DNA of 64,000 bases from Methanoculleus oceani (GTDB lineage Archaea; Halobacteriota; Methanomicrobia; Methanomicrobiales; Methanoculleaceae). Below are positions 42,134 to 49,278 of the stretch, one piece after another; within the stretch, counting starts at the first letter, position 1, and each line of letters begins with the position of its first letter. Location: contig NZ_QFDM01000003.1 of assembly GCF_023702065.1 (NCBI RefSeq), positions 248,001-312,000 of the forward strand, in the 5' to 3' direction. The position numbers and the translations under genes are program-made. The notes beneath the pieces were generated by a model. It saw only the letters and a list, made by a program, of their open reading frames with translations, ran no database searches and was not told the origin of the DNA.

Positions 42134-43297
42134 TCAGACTGTCAGAAACTCCCGGGGAGCAAGGCTGGTGGCGAGCATCACCGTGTTGATCTCCCGGTTT
42201 TGCATCCAGGTGCCGGCTTCCCGGTTCTTTGGATCCGTCCAGAAGCGCTCGATCTCGTCGGCAAGCGGCACGTACCGCATGAGAGCGTCCGCCTGCCGTG
42301 AGAGGGGCGGGTTCTCACGCACCCGTTCCGCGAGGGGGCCGACCCCCCGGATCCCGATCGAGAGCCCGAACTCCCGGAAGGCGAGACGGTAGTCCGCGGG
42401 GTAGCGAAGGGTCCCGCCCCCGGAAAAGCGTGCGAGGCCGGAGAGGGCCGCATCGAGGACGGAAGCCAGCAGATTTTCATGTGCGAATCCTTCCCGGCCG
42501 GCAAGCTGCGCTATCCTTCCGGAACCCTCCAGGATCTGCACGATCCTTCCGGCATCAAAGAGGAGACCGCCGATGCCGAGCGGGTCATCGGTGGCAAGGC
42601 TTCCTCCCCGGCAGATCCCGGCCATGTCGGCGATCTCGGGCGTGAGATCGATCCTTCCTCCCGCCGCCCGGAGCTCGCTGTAGGTGACGAACCCGTCGAG
42701 CGGGTCATGCTGGCCCATCGCGGGGACGAGCGGCCGGGCGAGATCGATGCTCATCTTCCAGTACGTCCTCTTTCTGCCGCCGGAGGAGGGGACGTGGGTG
42801 AACGCGGCATGGGCGGCCTTTGCAAGCTCCACCGCCCACTGCACGTAGACCGGGTCTCCGGTGACCCGGCTCACCCGGCTGAGCGCGTGCATCCACTTTG
42901 TCAGGTAATGGTAGTACTGCCCGTCCCGCTCCCACTCCAGCCGCTCGTCGAACGGTTCCCCGGGCTTTCGTTCGGGAAGCGGTTTTCCTATCCGGAGACC
43001 GCCCCGGGTCGGGTGCGCCTCACCCTCCTCTTCGGGTAAACCGCTGATCCAGCCCGTGCGAGAGTCGTCGTCGCGGTGCCGGCCGAGGGTGTGGTGCACC
43101 TGGTCGACGAGGCGGAGGGCGAGATCGCGGTAGGTCCCGTCACCCGTCCGGCGGAAGAGTTCGAGGTAGTTGCAGACCGCGTAGGCGTCCGTCCAGAGGT
43201 AGCGCCGCGGGCGGGCGCGAGGGGGGTCTAGCCCGGTCAGGCCGGCGAACTCCGCCATGAGGTCCCGGACGATTGTGGTATTTGCGTCTCCTGTCAT
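42134..43297 (-). CDS. hypothetical (alpha/alpha)6-barrel-like protein
   Basis: A 387-residue soluble protein of mostly helices. Repeated helical pairs (LWTDAYAVCNYLELFRRTGD, YLTKWMHALSRVSRVTGDPV, VQWAVELAKAAHAAF) resemble the six-hairpin glycosidase or terpenoid-cyclase toroid of glucosaminyl-hydrolase-like and N-acylglucosamine epimerase-like families. No catalytic acid pair can be assigned with certainty. It is a single gene, divergent from the glycine-zipper peptide, and conserved relatives are annotated only as hypothetical as far as I know. Confidence 0.7.
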   Translation of the reverse strand: MTGDANTTIVRDLMAEFAGLTGLDPPRARPRRYLWTDAYAVCNYLELFRRTGDGTYRDLALRLVDQVHHTLGRHRDDDSRTGWISGLPEEEGEAHPTRGGLRIGKPLPERKPGEPFDERLEWERDGQYYHYLTKWMHALSRVSRVTGDPVYVQWAVELAKAAHAAFTHVPSSGGRKRTYWKMSIDLARPLVPAMGQHDPLDGFVTYSELRAAGGRIDLTPEIADMAGICRGGSLATDDPLGIGGLLFDAGRIVQILEGSGRIAQLAGREGFAHENLLASVLDAALSGLARFSGGGTLRYPADYRLAFREFGLSIGIRGVGPLAERVRENPPLSRQADALMRYVPLADEIERFWTDPKNREAGTWMQNREINTVMLATSLAPREFLTV

Positions 43298-43377
43298 CCC
43301 GTTTCCCGGGATGCTGCATCGGGTTCTTAAGTGTTGCCCCGGCGGCTACTTACGGCGGAGGGGCACACCGGATAGGT

Positions 43378-43533
43378 ATGGCAGATTTTGCAGGCGGATA
43401 TGCCGGAGTCGGAGCGGCGCTCGGGATGATCGCGGGACTGATGCTCGCCGGGCTGCCCGGCGCGGTTGCGGGCACCGCAGTCGGTGCGGTTGCCGGGTGG
43501 TACTTCGGGAAAAGGGCACCTCCCGTTCAGTAG
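43378..43533 (+). CDS. glycine-zipper small membrane peptide
   Basis: A 51-residue peptide beginning MADFAGGYAGVGAALGMIAG with two short hydrophobic stretches of Gly/Ala zipper type (LAGLPGAVAGTAVGAVAGWY) and a basic end (FGKRAPPVQ). Such peptides insert in membranes and can assemble. No clear ribosome-binding site is present, apart from a gcggagggg stretch 20 bases upstream. Its 3' end overlaps the ABC ATPase gene by 7 bases on the other strand. Confidence 0.6.
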   Translation: MADFAGGYAGVGAALGMIAGLMLAGLPGAVAGTAVGAVAGWYFGKRAPPVQ

Positions 43534-44342
43534 CCCGTCGCGTAATAGTAGCCGTCCTCTTCCCGGACGCGGACCGGGACGCGGAAGAGGTCGCCGACGG
43601 CCCCGTCGGTCAGGACTTCCGCCTTTGGGCCGTCCATCCGGACGGCGCCGTCCCGCATCAGGACGACACGGGAGATCTCGGGGATGATGTCGTGGAGATT
43701 GTGGGTCACGAGGATGACGCCGGTGCCCGACCGGGCAATCTTTCGGAGCGTCTTTCTGAAGGTGTGGAGCGCGTGGAGATCGAGGCTGTTCGTGGGCTCG
43801 TCGAGGAGGAGGGTACCCGGGTCGTGTACCAGCGCCCTCCCGATCAGGAGCCTGCGTGCCTCGCCCGAGGATATCTCCGTCATCGGGCGGTCGGCGAGGT
43901 GGGCGACCTCGAGGAACTCGAGGATCTTGTCCGCCTTTCGCTCCATCGCGTCCGTCACCTCGTGGGAGAGGAAGAGCCCGATGCTCGAGAAGAACCCCGA
44001 GAGCACGACCTCGCGGCCCGATATGCTCCGGGTGAAGGTCTGCTGGAGGTCGCCGGAGACAAGCCCGAGGTGGGACCGAAGGTCGAAGGCATCCCACGTA
44101 TCCCGCCCCCGGAACCTGAAGGTGACGTCCTGCCGCTGGCGGGAGGGGTAGTACTCGCGGGTGATCGTCCTGATGAGCGACGATTTTCCGGCACCGTTCG
44201 GCCCGAGGATGGCAATATGCTCTCCCTCCCGGATCGTGAGCGATACTGAGTCGAGGAGAATTCTCCCGTTCCGGACCACGCTGACGTTTTTAAACTCGAC
44301 CAGCGGGGAGGACGGGTGAGCGGCGGCGGTGCCGTCAGTCAT
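43527..44342 (-). CDS. ABC transporter ATP-binding protein, orphan
   Basis: A 271-residue ABC ATPase. Walker A is GPNGAGKSSLIRTI (about residues 47-60), signature ISSGEARRLLIGRALVHDP, Walker B LLLDEPTNSLD, and the H-loop is VTHNLHD. The signature has SSGEA instead of the common LSGGQ. The closest group is the molybdate/iron-like or ModF/YlmA-type single ATPases that have no permease. No permease or binding protein is nearby. Confidence 0.88.
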   Translation of the reverse strand: MTDGTAAAHPSSPLVEFKNVSVVRNGRILLDSVSLTIREGEHIAILGPNGAGKSSLIRTITREYYPSRQRQDVTFRFRGRDTWDAFDLRSHLGLVSGDLQQTFTRSISGREVVLSGFFSSIGLFLSHEVTDAMERKADKILEFLEVAHLADRPMTEISSGEARRLLIGRALVHDPGTLLLDEPTNSLDLHALHTFRKTLRKIARSGTGVILVTHNLHDIIPEISRVVLMRDGAVRMDGPKAEVLTDGAVGDLFRVPVRVREEDGYYYATGY

Positions 44343-44450
44343 GCCGGCCGCTCCGTCGGGCAGGGTTTAGGGGAGTGTATTCGGTACGGGGATTCCATCG
44401 GATGTCGCCGTTGTGTATGTTAGACGGTTCTCCTCAAAAGGTACGCTCAG

Positions 44451-45197
44451 TCATCGCGGGGAACCGAGCAGCGCGGCAACCCTCTCCGGGTCGTCCGCGT
44501 AGACGTGGAGGAACCCGGCGGGTTCCAGCCTCACCCAGACGCGGCCGGGATACCGCAGACTGACCAGGCCACGATAGAGCAACTCCAGCATAAATGCCAT
44601 CCAGCCGACCGCCAGGAGAACCTGAAAGCCGAAATAGGGGTTGAAGGCCTGGTCGCCGAAATAGCGCATCAACCAGTTCCCTACGCCGGCAAAGAATATC
44701 GCTGCAGTCATGATTATCAGGAGGAGCGCGGACAACCAGCGGGGTATGGAGAGGTAGGGTCGTTTCACCTCGACCGACCTTACCGTATCCTTTCCAAAGA
44801 CGAGGGGCCGGATATGCGATCTCCGGACAATGACGGAGTTCCCGGAGAATTCTATCATGGTTCGGTAGGGATCGAAGTAGATGCGCCATGCAGTCCATGC
44901 CAGAAGGGAAACAGCCATGAAAGTAAAGATGAGCCCCGGCCACAGGGAGGGGATCAGGACGGATATCACGAAGAGGAGGAGGAAAACGAGGACGGCAAAC
45001 GGCATCAGCACAAAGAAGCGAGGACTGGTGTACTCCACGAACACGTCCTCCACCACCTCCCGGCTGCCGTCCGCCGCCGTCCCGAGCCCGATCTCATCGC
45101 CCGGCGCGGCGTACCGCCGTCGGCAGGCGCCGGCAGCTGCCGCATTCGGGCACCACCCCATCCACCGGCGTATTGTCTCGGAGAGTTTCATCGTCAT
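44451..45197 (-). CDS. DUF1673-type membrane protein, GWCPNA motif (fifth gene of operon)
   Basis: A 248-residue membrane protein with N-terminal cytosolic motif TIRRWMGWCPNAAAAG and a linker of about 40 residues. Four transmembrane helices follow (FFVLMPFAVLVFLLLFVISVL; LIFTFMAVSLLAWTAW; LSALLLIIMTAAIFFAGV; FQVLLAVGWMAFML). Between helices 2 and 3 is a PH-like beta segment (TMIEFSGNSVIVRRSHIRPLVF). The tail VYADDPERVAALLG is shared with the paralogue at 45673-46362. Last of five overlapping genes beginning with an HTH regulator. Function unknown. Confidence 0.8.
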   Translation of the reverse strand: MTMKLSETIRRWMGWCPNAAAAGACRRRYAAPGDEIGLGTAADGSREVVEDVFVEYTSPRFFVLMPFAVLVFLLLFVISVLIPSLWPGLIFTFMAVSLLAWTAWRIYFDPYRTMIEFSGNSVIVRRSHIRPLVFGKDTVRSVEVKRPYLSIPRWLSALLLIIMTAAIFFAGVGNWLMRYFGDQAFNPYFGFQVLLAVGWMAFMLELLYRGLVSLRYPGRVWVRLEPAGFLHVYADDPERVAALLGSPR

Positions 45198-45673
45198 GCG
45201 GCTGCCTCCCCGCCGAGGTTTGCGCGGTAGATCTCTTTCCGGTGGAAGAGGTAAATTATCATGATGATGATCCCGCCCACAAGCGTCGCCGCCCCCCAGG
45301 TCAGCGGCTGCCAGGTGACGACATCGCCTAGCAGCGTCTCCTTCTCGAAGTTGTCCCCGGCACGGATACTCTGCGCGTCATAATACACGGCGACGGCGGA
45401 GAGGACGACGAGGAGCGGGAGGAACTCACGGTCATACACGACCGGGAGGAGCCAGGCCAGGGCAATGAGGATCAGCAGCATGTTGTCCTGGTAGCCACTC
45501 CGTTCGCCGCCTGCGGTGCCGGCCGGTTCCGGGCCGGGGTCTGGCTCCGGCTTCGCTCTCTGCCACGCATCCCCGTAGCCCGCTTCCGCGCTCGTGCGCC
45601 GGACGGGCCTGACGGCGTCGGCGTTCGGGCACCAGCCGAGCTTCTTCCTGATATACTCCAGAAACACCGTCAT
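45194..45673 (-). CDS. GWCPNA-motif membrane protein, short form (fourth gene)
   Basis: A 159-residue member of the same set. It starts MTVFLEYIRKKLGWCPNADA and has a Pro-rich linker. Three hydrophobic stretches follow (MLLILIALAWLLPVVY; FLPLLVVLSAVAVYY; ATLVGGIIIMIIYLF). It lacks the beta segment and the DDPER tail of its paralogues. Translational overlap is 1 base with the gene before and 4 bases with the gene after, so expression is tightly linked. Confidence 0.75.
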   Translation of the reverse strand: MTVFLEYIRKKLGWCPNADAVRPVRRTSAEAGYGDAWQRAKPEPDPGPEPAGTAGGERSGYQDNMLLILIALAWLLPVVYDREFLPLLVVLSAVAVYYDAQSIRAGDNFEKETLLGDVVTWQPLTWGAATLVGGIIIMIIYLFHRKEIYRANLGGEAAA

Positions 45674-46362
45674 CAGGCCACCCCCAGCGTTCGGGCTATC
45701 CGTTCAGGGTCGTCGGTGTAGATTGCGGCGATCCTCTTTTCCGTCGTTATCGTCAGGGTTCGCGGGTAACGTGTCCGCACGCAGGCGCGGTAGAAGATCA
45801 CGGGGAAGAAGAACGCGCCGCCAAGCCCGAAGATAAACCGCATGGAGGTCGGATTATCCCATCCATAGTATATACCGCCGGCCGCCGATACGAGAAGCGC
45901 CGCCAGTGTCGTCGCAAGGAGCCAGAAAGGGACAGGGAATCTGTTCTCTCCCACCTCCGCCTTCACGATGGCATCCTTCGGGATGACAATCGGCCGGAAA
46001 AGCGGCCGTCTGATGGTGATCGTCTCCGAAGAGATCTCGACGCGGGCTCTTCTCAGAACCCCGTATAACTCCACACCGGAGAAAGCCAGCAGGATAGCCA
46101 GCAGGATAAAGCGCCCTGCAGGGGCTGTCACAGCGAGGCAGCCGATGAGCAGAGCGCCGGCAACAATCAGAATGAGGTACATCGCCGGAGTGCCGATCGG
46201 GCCGTAGTCAACCAGTGCACCCTCCACCACATCCCGGCTGCCGTCCGCCGCCGTCCCGATCTCACCGTCCAGCGCAGTATACCGGCGGATGGTGCCAGCC
46301 GCCGCTGCGTTCGGGCACCAGCCCATCAGCCTCTGTATCGCCCGGGGGAATCTCATCGGCAT
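45673..46362 (-). CDS. DUF1673-type membrane protein, GWCPNA motif (third gene)
   Basis: A 229-residue membrane protein. The start at 46362 is supported by ggagga 7 bases upstream and by the conserved motif RAIQRLMGWCPNAAAAGTIR just inside; longer readings run into neighbouring genes. Four transmembrane helices and a beta segment (VEISSETITIRRPLFRPIVI) are arranged as in the fifth gene, and the tail IYTDDPERIARTLGVA matches. These two are close paralogues. Overlaps the second gene by 10 bases. Confidence 0.8.
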   Translation of the reverse strand: MPMRFPRAIQRLMGWCPNAAAAGTIRRYTALDGEIGTAADGSRDVVEGALVDYGPIGTPAMYLILIVAGALLIGCLAVTAPAGRFILLAILLAFSGVELYGVLRRARVEISSETITIRRPLFRPIVIPKDAIVKAEVGENRFPVPFWLLATTLAALLVSAAGGIYYGWDNPTSMRFIFGLGGAFFFPVIFYRACVRTRYPRTLTITTEKRIAAIYTDDPERIARTLGVA

Positions 46363-46964
46363 ATGGTCTCCTCCTGCGCCACCGTACCTAGAACATACGT
46401 CGACCCAATCTCTGCGATCAGGGTCGCCTGGTGCTGCCGCTCCCAGACGATTGTAACGCCGTACCACGTCCAGAAGATGAGACTCAGGCCCAGCACGAGC
46501 CCGAGAATCCGGTCGAACGTGCCGTCCTGCACAAGGTACACCATACAGGCGACGAGAAGAACAGCGGCCACCGGCAGACTCAGATACCTGATGATACGCT
46601 GTCTCCGGGTCATGTTGGCCCGGGTAAACTCCCCGGCGGCAACCCGTGCATACTGTTTCTGGTAACTGAGCAGGAAGCCGAGGGCCGCTCCTGCCCCGAT
46701 GGCGAGGCCTGTCCACATGGTCAGGTACCCCGGAGCATCCTCGACCAGGATAAAGAGCGCCGCTGTCGCCGCGGAGAAGGCTATTGCTGCGACCAGCAGC
46801 TGGTTGTGGTAGCGGTGCCACCACCCGGGTTCGGTCCGGGGGACGCAGTCCCTCCCCCCCGCCGCTGCGGCCGTCACCGGCCGCACCGCGAGATCCGCCC
46901 GCATCGACGCCTGCAGGGGGCACCAGCCCAGGTACGCCCGGATTGTCTCCATGAGAGGCATCAT
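46353..46964 (-). CDS. GWCP-motif membrane protein, divergent (second gene)
   Basis: A 203-residue protein starting MMPLMETIRAYLGWCPLQAS, the same N-terminal motif with PL in place of PNA. Four transmembrane helices in two pairs follow (LLVAAIAFSAATAALFIL; WTGLAIGAGAALGFLL; LSLPVAAVLLVACMVYL; LGLVLGLSLIFWTWYGVTI). No recognised enzyme domain. It overlaps the regulator gene by 4 bases. Confidence 0.75.
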   Translation of the reverse strand: MMPLMETIRAYLGWCPLQASMRADLAVRPVTAAAAGGRDCVPRTEPGWWHRYHNQLLVAAIAFSAATAALFILVEDAPGYLTMWTGLAIGAGAALGFLLSYQKQYARVAAGEFTRANMTRRQRIIRYLSLPVAAVLLVACMVYLVQDGTFDRILGLVLGLSLIFWTWYGVTIVWERQHQATLIAEIGSTYVLGTVAQEETICR

Positions 46965-47407
46965 ACCATCTCCCGGAGTTTCGCAAAGAGTTCGTCGGCC
47001 AGACGGGTCGGGTCGTCGGTCTTTTCAAGCGCAATCCCCAGTTCGTCTGCGTAGCCCCAGAGGAGTTCGATGCACCGGGCGTACCGGGGACATGCGCCGC
47101 AGTCGCCCTCGTGCTCGTACCAGACCTGCACGCCGTGGTTGGCCGAGACGAAGACGATGGCCGCTGCATTGAAGGGGACCGAGCGGCCGAAGAGGACTCC
47201 AATCTCTGCGTTCAGGCGCTCGACCTCGATCTGGTTCGCCTGCGCCATCTCTAGAAGCGTCTCCTCGACCTTCCGGTCCATGGCAAGCAGCGCCTTCGAG
47301 ACCGCCTGGCGGGATATGCGGAAGCGGTCCGCGATATGGACGTTCGCAAGACCGGTGCGGCGGAGCTTCCAGAACGCAAACTGCCTGTCGTTCAGGGGGA
47401 GTGGCAT
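46961..47407 (-). CDS. HTH regulator with Cys cluster (first gene of GWCP operon)
   Basis: A 148-residue predicted DNA-binding protein. Residues 5-50 form a helix-turn-helix (NDRQFAFWKLRRTGLANVHI then ADRFRISRQAVSKALLAMD) of the sigma-region-4/Tox kind. A coiled coil spans about 50-72 and a C-terminal sensor-like part holds CGACPRYARC (C-x2-C-x5-C) near 108-118, which could bind metal or respond to redox state. It leads five genes with overlapping ends. A 6-bp inverted repeat between its TATA box and start codon suggests that it represses its own operon. Confidence 0.78.
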   Translation of the reverse strand: MPLPLNDRQFAFWKLRRTGLANVHIADRFRISRQAVSKALLAMDRKVEETLLEMAQANQIEVERLNAEIGVLFGRSVPFNAAAIVFVSANHGVQVWYEHEGDCGACPRYARCIELLWGYADELGIALEKTDDPTRLADELFAKLREMV

Positions 47408-47409
47408 GC

Positions 47410-47429
47410 GTCAACAATCACAGGTTGAC
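47410..47429. promoter_or_regulatory. candidate operator, inverted repeat at the start of the HTH/GWCP operon
   Basis: GTCAAC (47410-47415) and GTTGAC (47424-47429) form a perfect 6-bp inverted repeat with 8 bases between. It fills the space between the TATA element and the start codon of the regulator, covering the expected transcription start, the usual place for an archaeal repressor site. Confidence 0.55.
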
Positions 47430-47440
47430 AATATATACAT
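47429..47440 (-). promoter_or_regulatory. TATA box of the HTH/GWCP operon
   Basis: On the minus strand ATGTATATATTG is a strong TATA element about 22-32 bases before the start codon at 47407, predicting a leaderless transcript. Confidence 0.6.
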
Positions 47441-47633
47441 TTCGATATTTCCTGCCGATCCGGCTCGTGTGCGGTTCCCGGCAGCCGGCTCTCCCCCGTC
47501 GAGATCTTCCTTTTCAGTAAGGACGGTGATAGTCCGTCAGCTCGGTACTCCGCCGGGTTCCTGCTGAGGCCGGACGCGCCACGCCAACAAGCGGATCAGA
47601 ATATTAATCCCCGCCGCCCTAAAACAGGGTCAT

Positions 47634-48410
47634 ATGGACACAGCACTGCGCGACGCTTACATCAGGCTCCACGAGAAGTACTTCCCCGGGACGGACCTCC
47701 CGATCGCCTTCGAGGTCGGGGGCGCGACGGATGGGGTGGAGAAGGCCCCCGCCCCGAAGGGCTGGAGGTGCTTCGTCTGCGACCTTACAAAGGTGAGAAA
47801 CGGCAAAAGCCTCGTCTTTTCCGAAGAGTCGATCGGGTGCCGCGGAGGGAGGTTCTACCTCGGCTACGACGCCGAGCGGTTCCCCGACTTCCGCTACTTC
47901 CTCTCCTACGGAAAACCCGGCGAGATGGAGGGGGAGCGCTACAAGCAGACGCCGGAGATCGTGGACGAACTCGACCGGGGAACCACCCGGATACCGACGA
48001 AGGGAAAAGAGATCGTATTCAAGCGCTGGGACAACCTCACGGACGCGGACAAGCCGGACGCCGTCGTCTTCTTCGCCCGGCCGGAGGTGCTCTCCGGCCT
48101 ATTCACGCTTGCAAATTTCGACCGGGCCGACCCGAACGGGGTTGTCTGCCCGTTCGGCGCCGGGTGCAGCTCGGTCTTTTACTTCCCCTGGCTCGAGCAG
48201 CAGAACGAGAATCCAAGAGCGGTGCTCGGGATGTTCGACCCCTCGGCACGGCCCTGCGTCCCGCTGGACGTCCTGACGATGGCCTTCCCCATGAAGAAGT
48301 TTGAGAAGGTGATCGGTTTCATGGAGGAGAGTTTCCTCATCACGGAGTCGTGGGGGAAGGTGATGAAGAAGATCGAGCGGAGCGACAGACTGTATTCACC
48401 TAAAAAATGA
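47634..48410 (+). CDS. DUF169 family protein (paralogue 2)
   Basis: A 258-residue DUF169 protein. LPIAFEVGGATDGVEKAPAP near the N-terminus, an adjacent Cys pair in WRCFVCDLTKVRNGKS, CRGGRFYLGYD and VVCPFGAGCSSVFYFP mark the family. It is diverged from the paralogue at 4784-5500, which is about 20 residues shorter. The cysteine spacing hints at metal or cofactor binding. A TATA-like ATATTAAT at 47601-47608 is the likely promoter. Confidence 0.8.
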   Translation: MDTALRDAYIRLHEKYFPGTDLPIAFEVGGATDGVEKAPAPKGWRCFVCDLTKVRNGKSLVFSEESIGCRGGRFYLGYDAERFPDFRYFLSYGKPGEMEGERYKQTPEIVDELDRGTTRIPTKGKEIVFKRWDNLTDADKPDAVVFFARPEVLSGLFTLANFDRADPNGVVCPFGAGCSSVFYFPWLEQQNENPRAVLGMFDPSARPCVPLDVLTMAFPMKKFEKVIGFMEESFLITESWGKVMKKIERSDRLYSPKK

Positions 48411-48424
48411 CCGGGTAGTGGAGA

Positions 48425-49186
48425 TCACCCGAGCGTCCGGTTGAAAAAGATTGCCATCTCCTGATACGCGCTCTCTGCGACAGGACTCTCCACCAGCTCC
48501 CCGTCCTCGCCGATCATGAACCCGTGCGGTTCGCCCTGGTAGACCTTGAGCTCGAAGTACTTCCCGGCGGTATCGAGATCGGTCGCATACCGGTAGATAT
48601 CGGCCACCGGACTTGCCTCGTCCGCCGTGCCGTGGATGATCAGCATCGGGTCGGTGATGTTGTCGATGAACTCCGCCGGGGGAGTCCCGTTCGCCTGCCC
48701 GCCGGAGTAGGGGAAGCCGTACCAGGCGACACCCGAACTGAACTCCTCTATCCGGGGCAGGAAGAGCATCGTGTAGCGCCCGCCCGCGCAGAACCCCGTC
48801 AGGCCGATGCTGCTTGAGTTAACCTCGGGACGGGTCCCGAGGTAGGCGACCGTATCCCTGACCAGCGCCTCCGTGACGTTGTCATCCGGCGACTCTTCGA
48901 AGGTCTGCCACTCGGGGGCGATGACGACGAATCCCTCTGTGGCCAGGCGGTCGATCATATCCTGGTAGCCGACTTCCAGGCCGTTGAAGGAGAGGAGCAG
49001 CACCACGGCCGGGTACGGCCCGGTGTCTTCGGGCGTCGTGATGTAGGCCGGATAATTCTGGCCGCCGCTCTGGATGTTCACCGTCGTTCCGTTCCGCATC
49101 CCGGCAGTGCCCACGTCGGCAGCGCCCACACTGCCGACGAGGAGGAGCAGGGATACAACCGCTGCAAGCAGGATCACACTTCTCAT
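48425..49186 (-). CDS. secreted dienelactone hydrolase-family protein
   Basis: A 253-residue alpha/beta hydrolase with a signal peptide (residues 1-22, LLAAVVSLLLLVGSVGA). The nucleophile is Cys in GLTGFCAGGRYTM, the Asp is in LIIHGTADEASPV and the His in QGEPHGFMI, the Cys-Asp-His triad of dienelactone hydrolases. Export is unusual for that family, which is normally cytosolic, so the natural substrate is probably an extracellular ester or lactone. Confidence 0.85.
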   Translation of the reverse strand: MRSVILLAAVVSLLLLVGSVGAADVGTAGMRNGTTVNIQSGGQNYPAYITTPEDTGPYPAVVLLLSFNGLEVGYQDMIDRLATEGFVVIAPEWQTFEESPDDNVTEALVRDTVAYLGTRPEVNSSSIGLTGFCAGGRYTMLFLPRIEEFSSGVAWYGFPYSGGQANGTPPAEFIDNITDPMLIIHGTADEASPVADIYRYATDLDTAGKYFELKVYQGEPHGFMIGEDGELVESPVAESAYQEMAIFFNRTLG

Positions 49187-49278
49187 AGGTTTCCCCCCGT
49201 TCCAGGGTGCACCCCAATCCTGCTCACATCATATAACGGTGTCGCCCGGCCGGCACGCCCGGTAGAAAAAAGAGGTGA

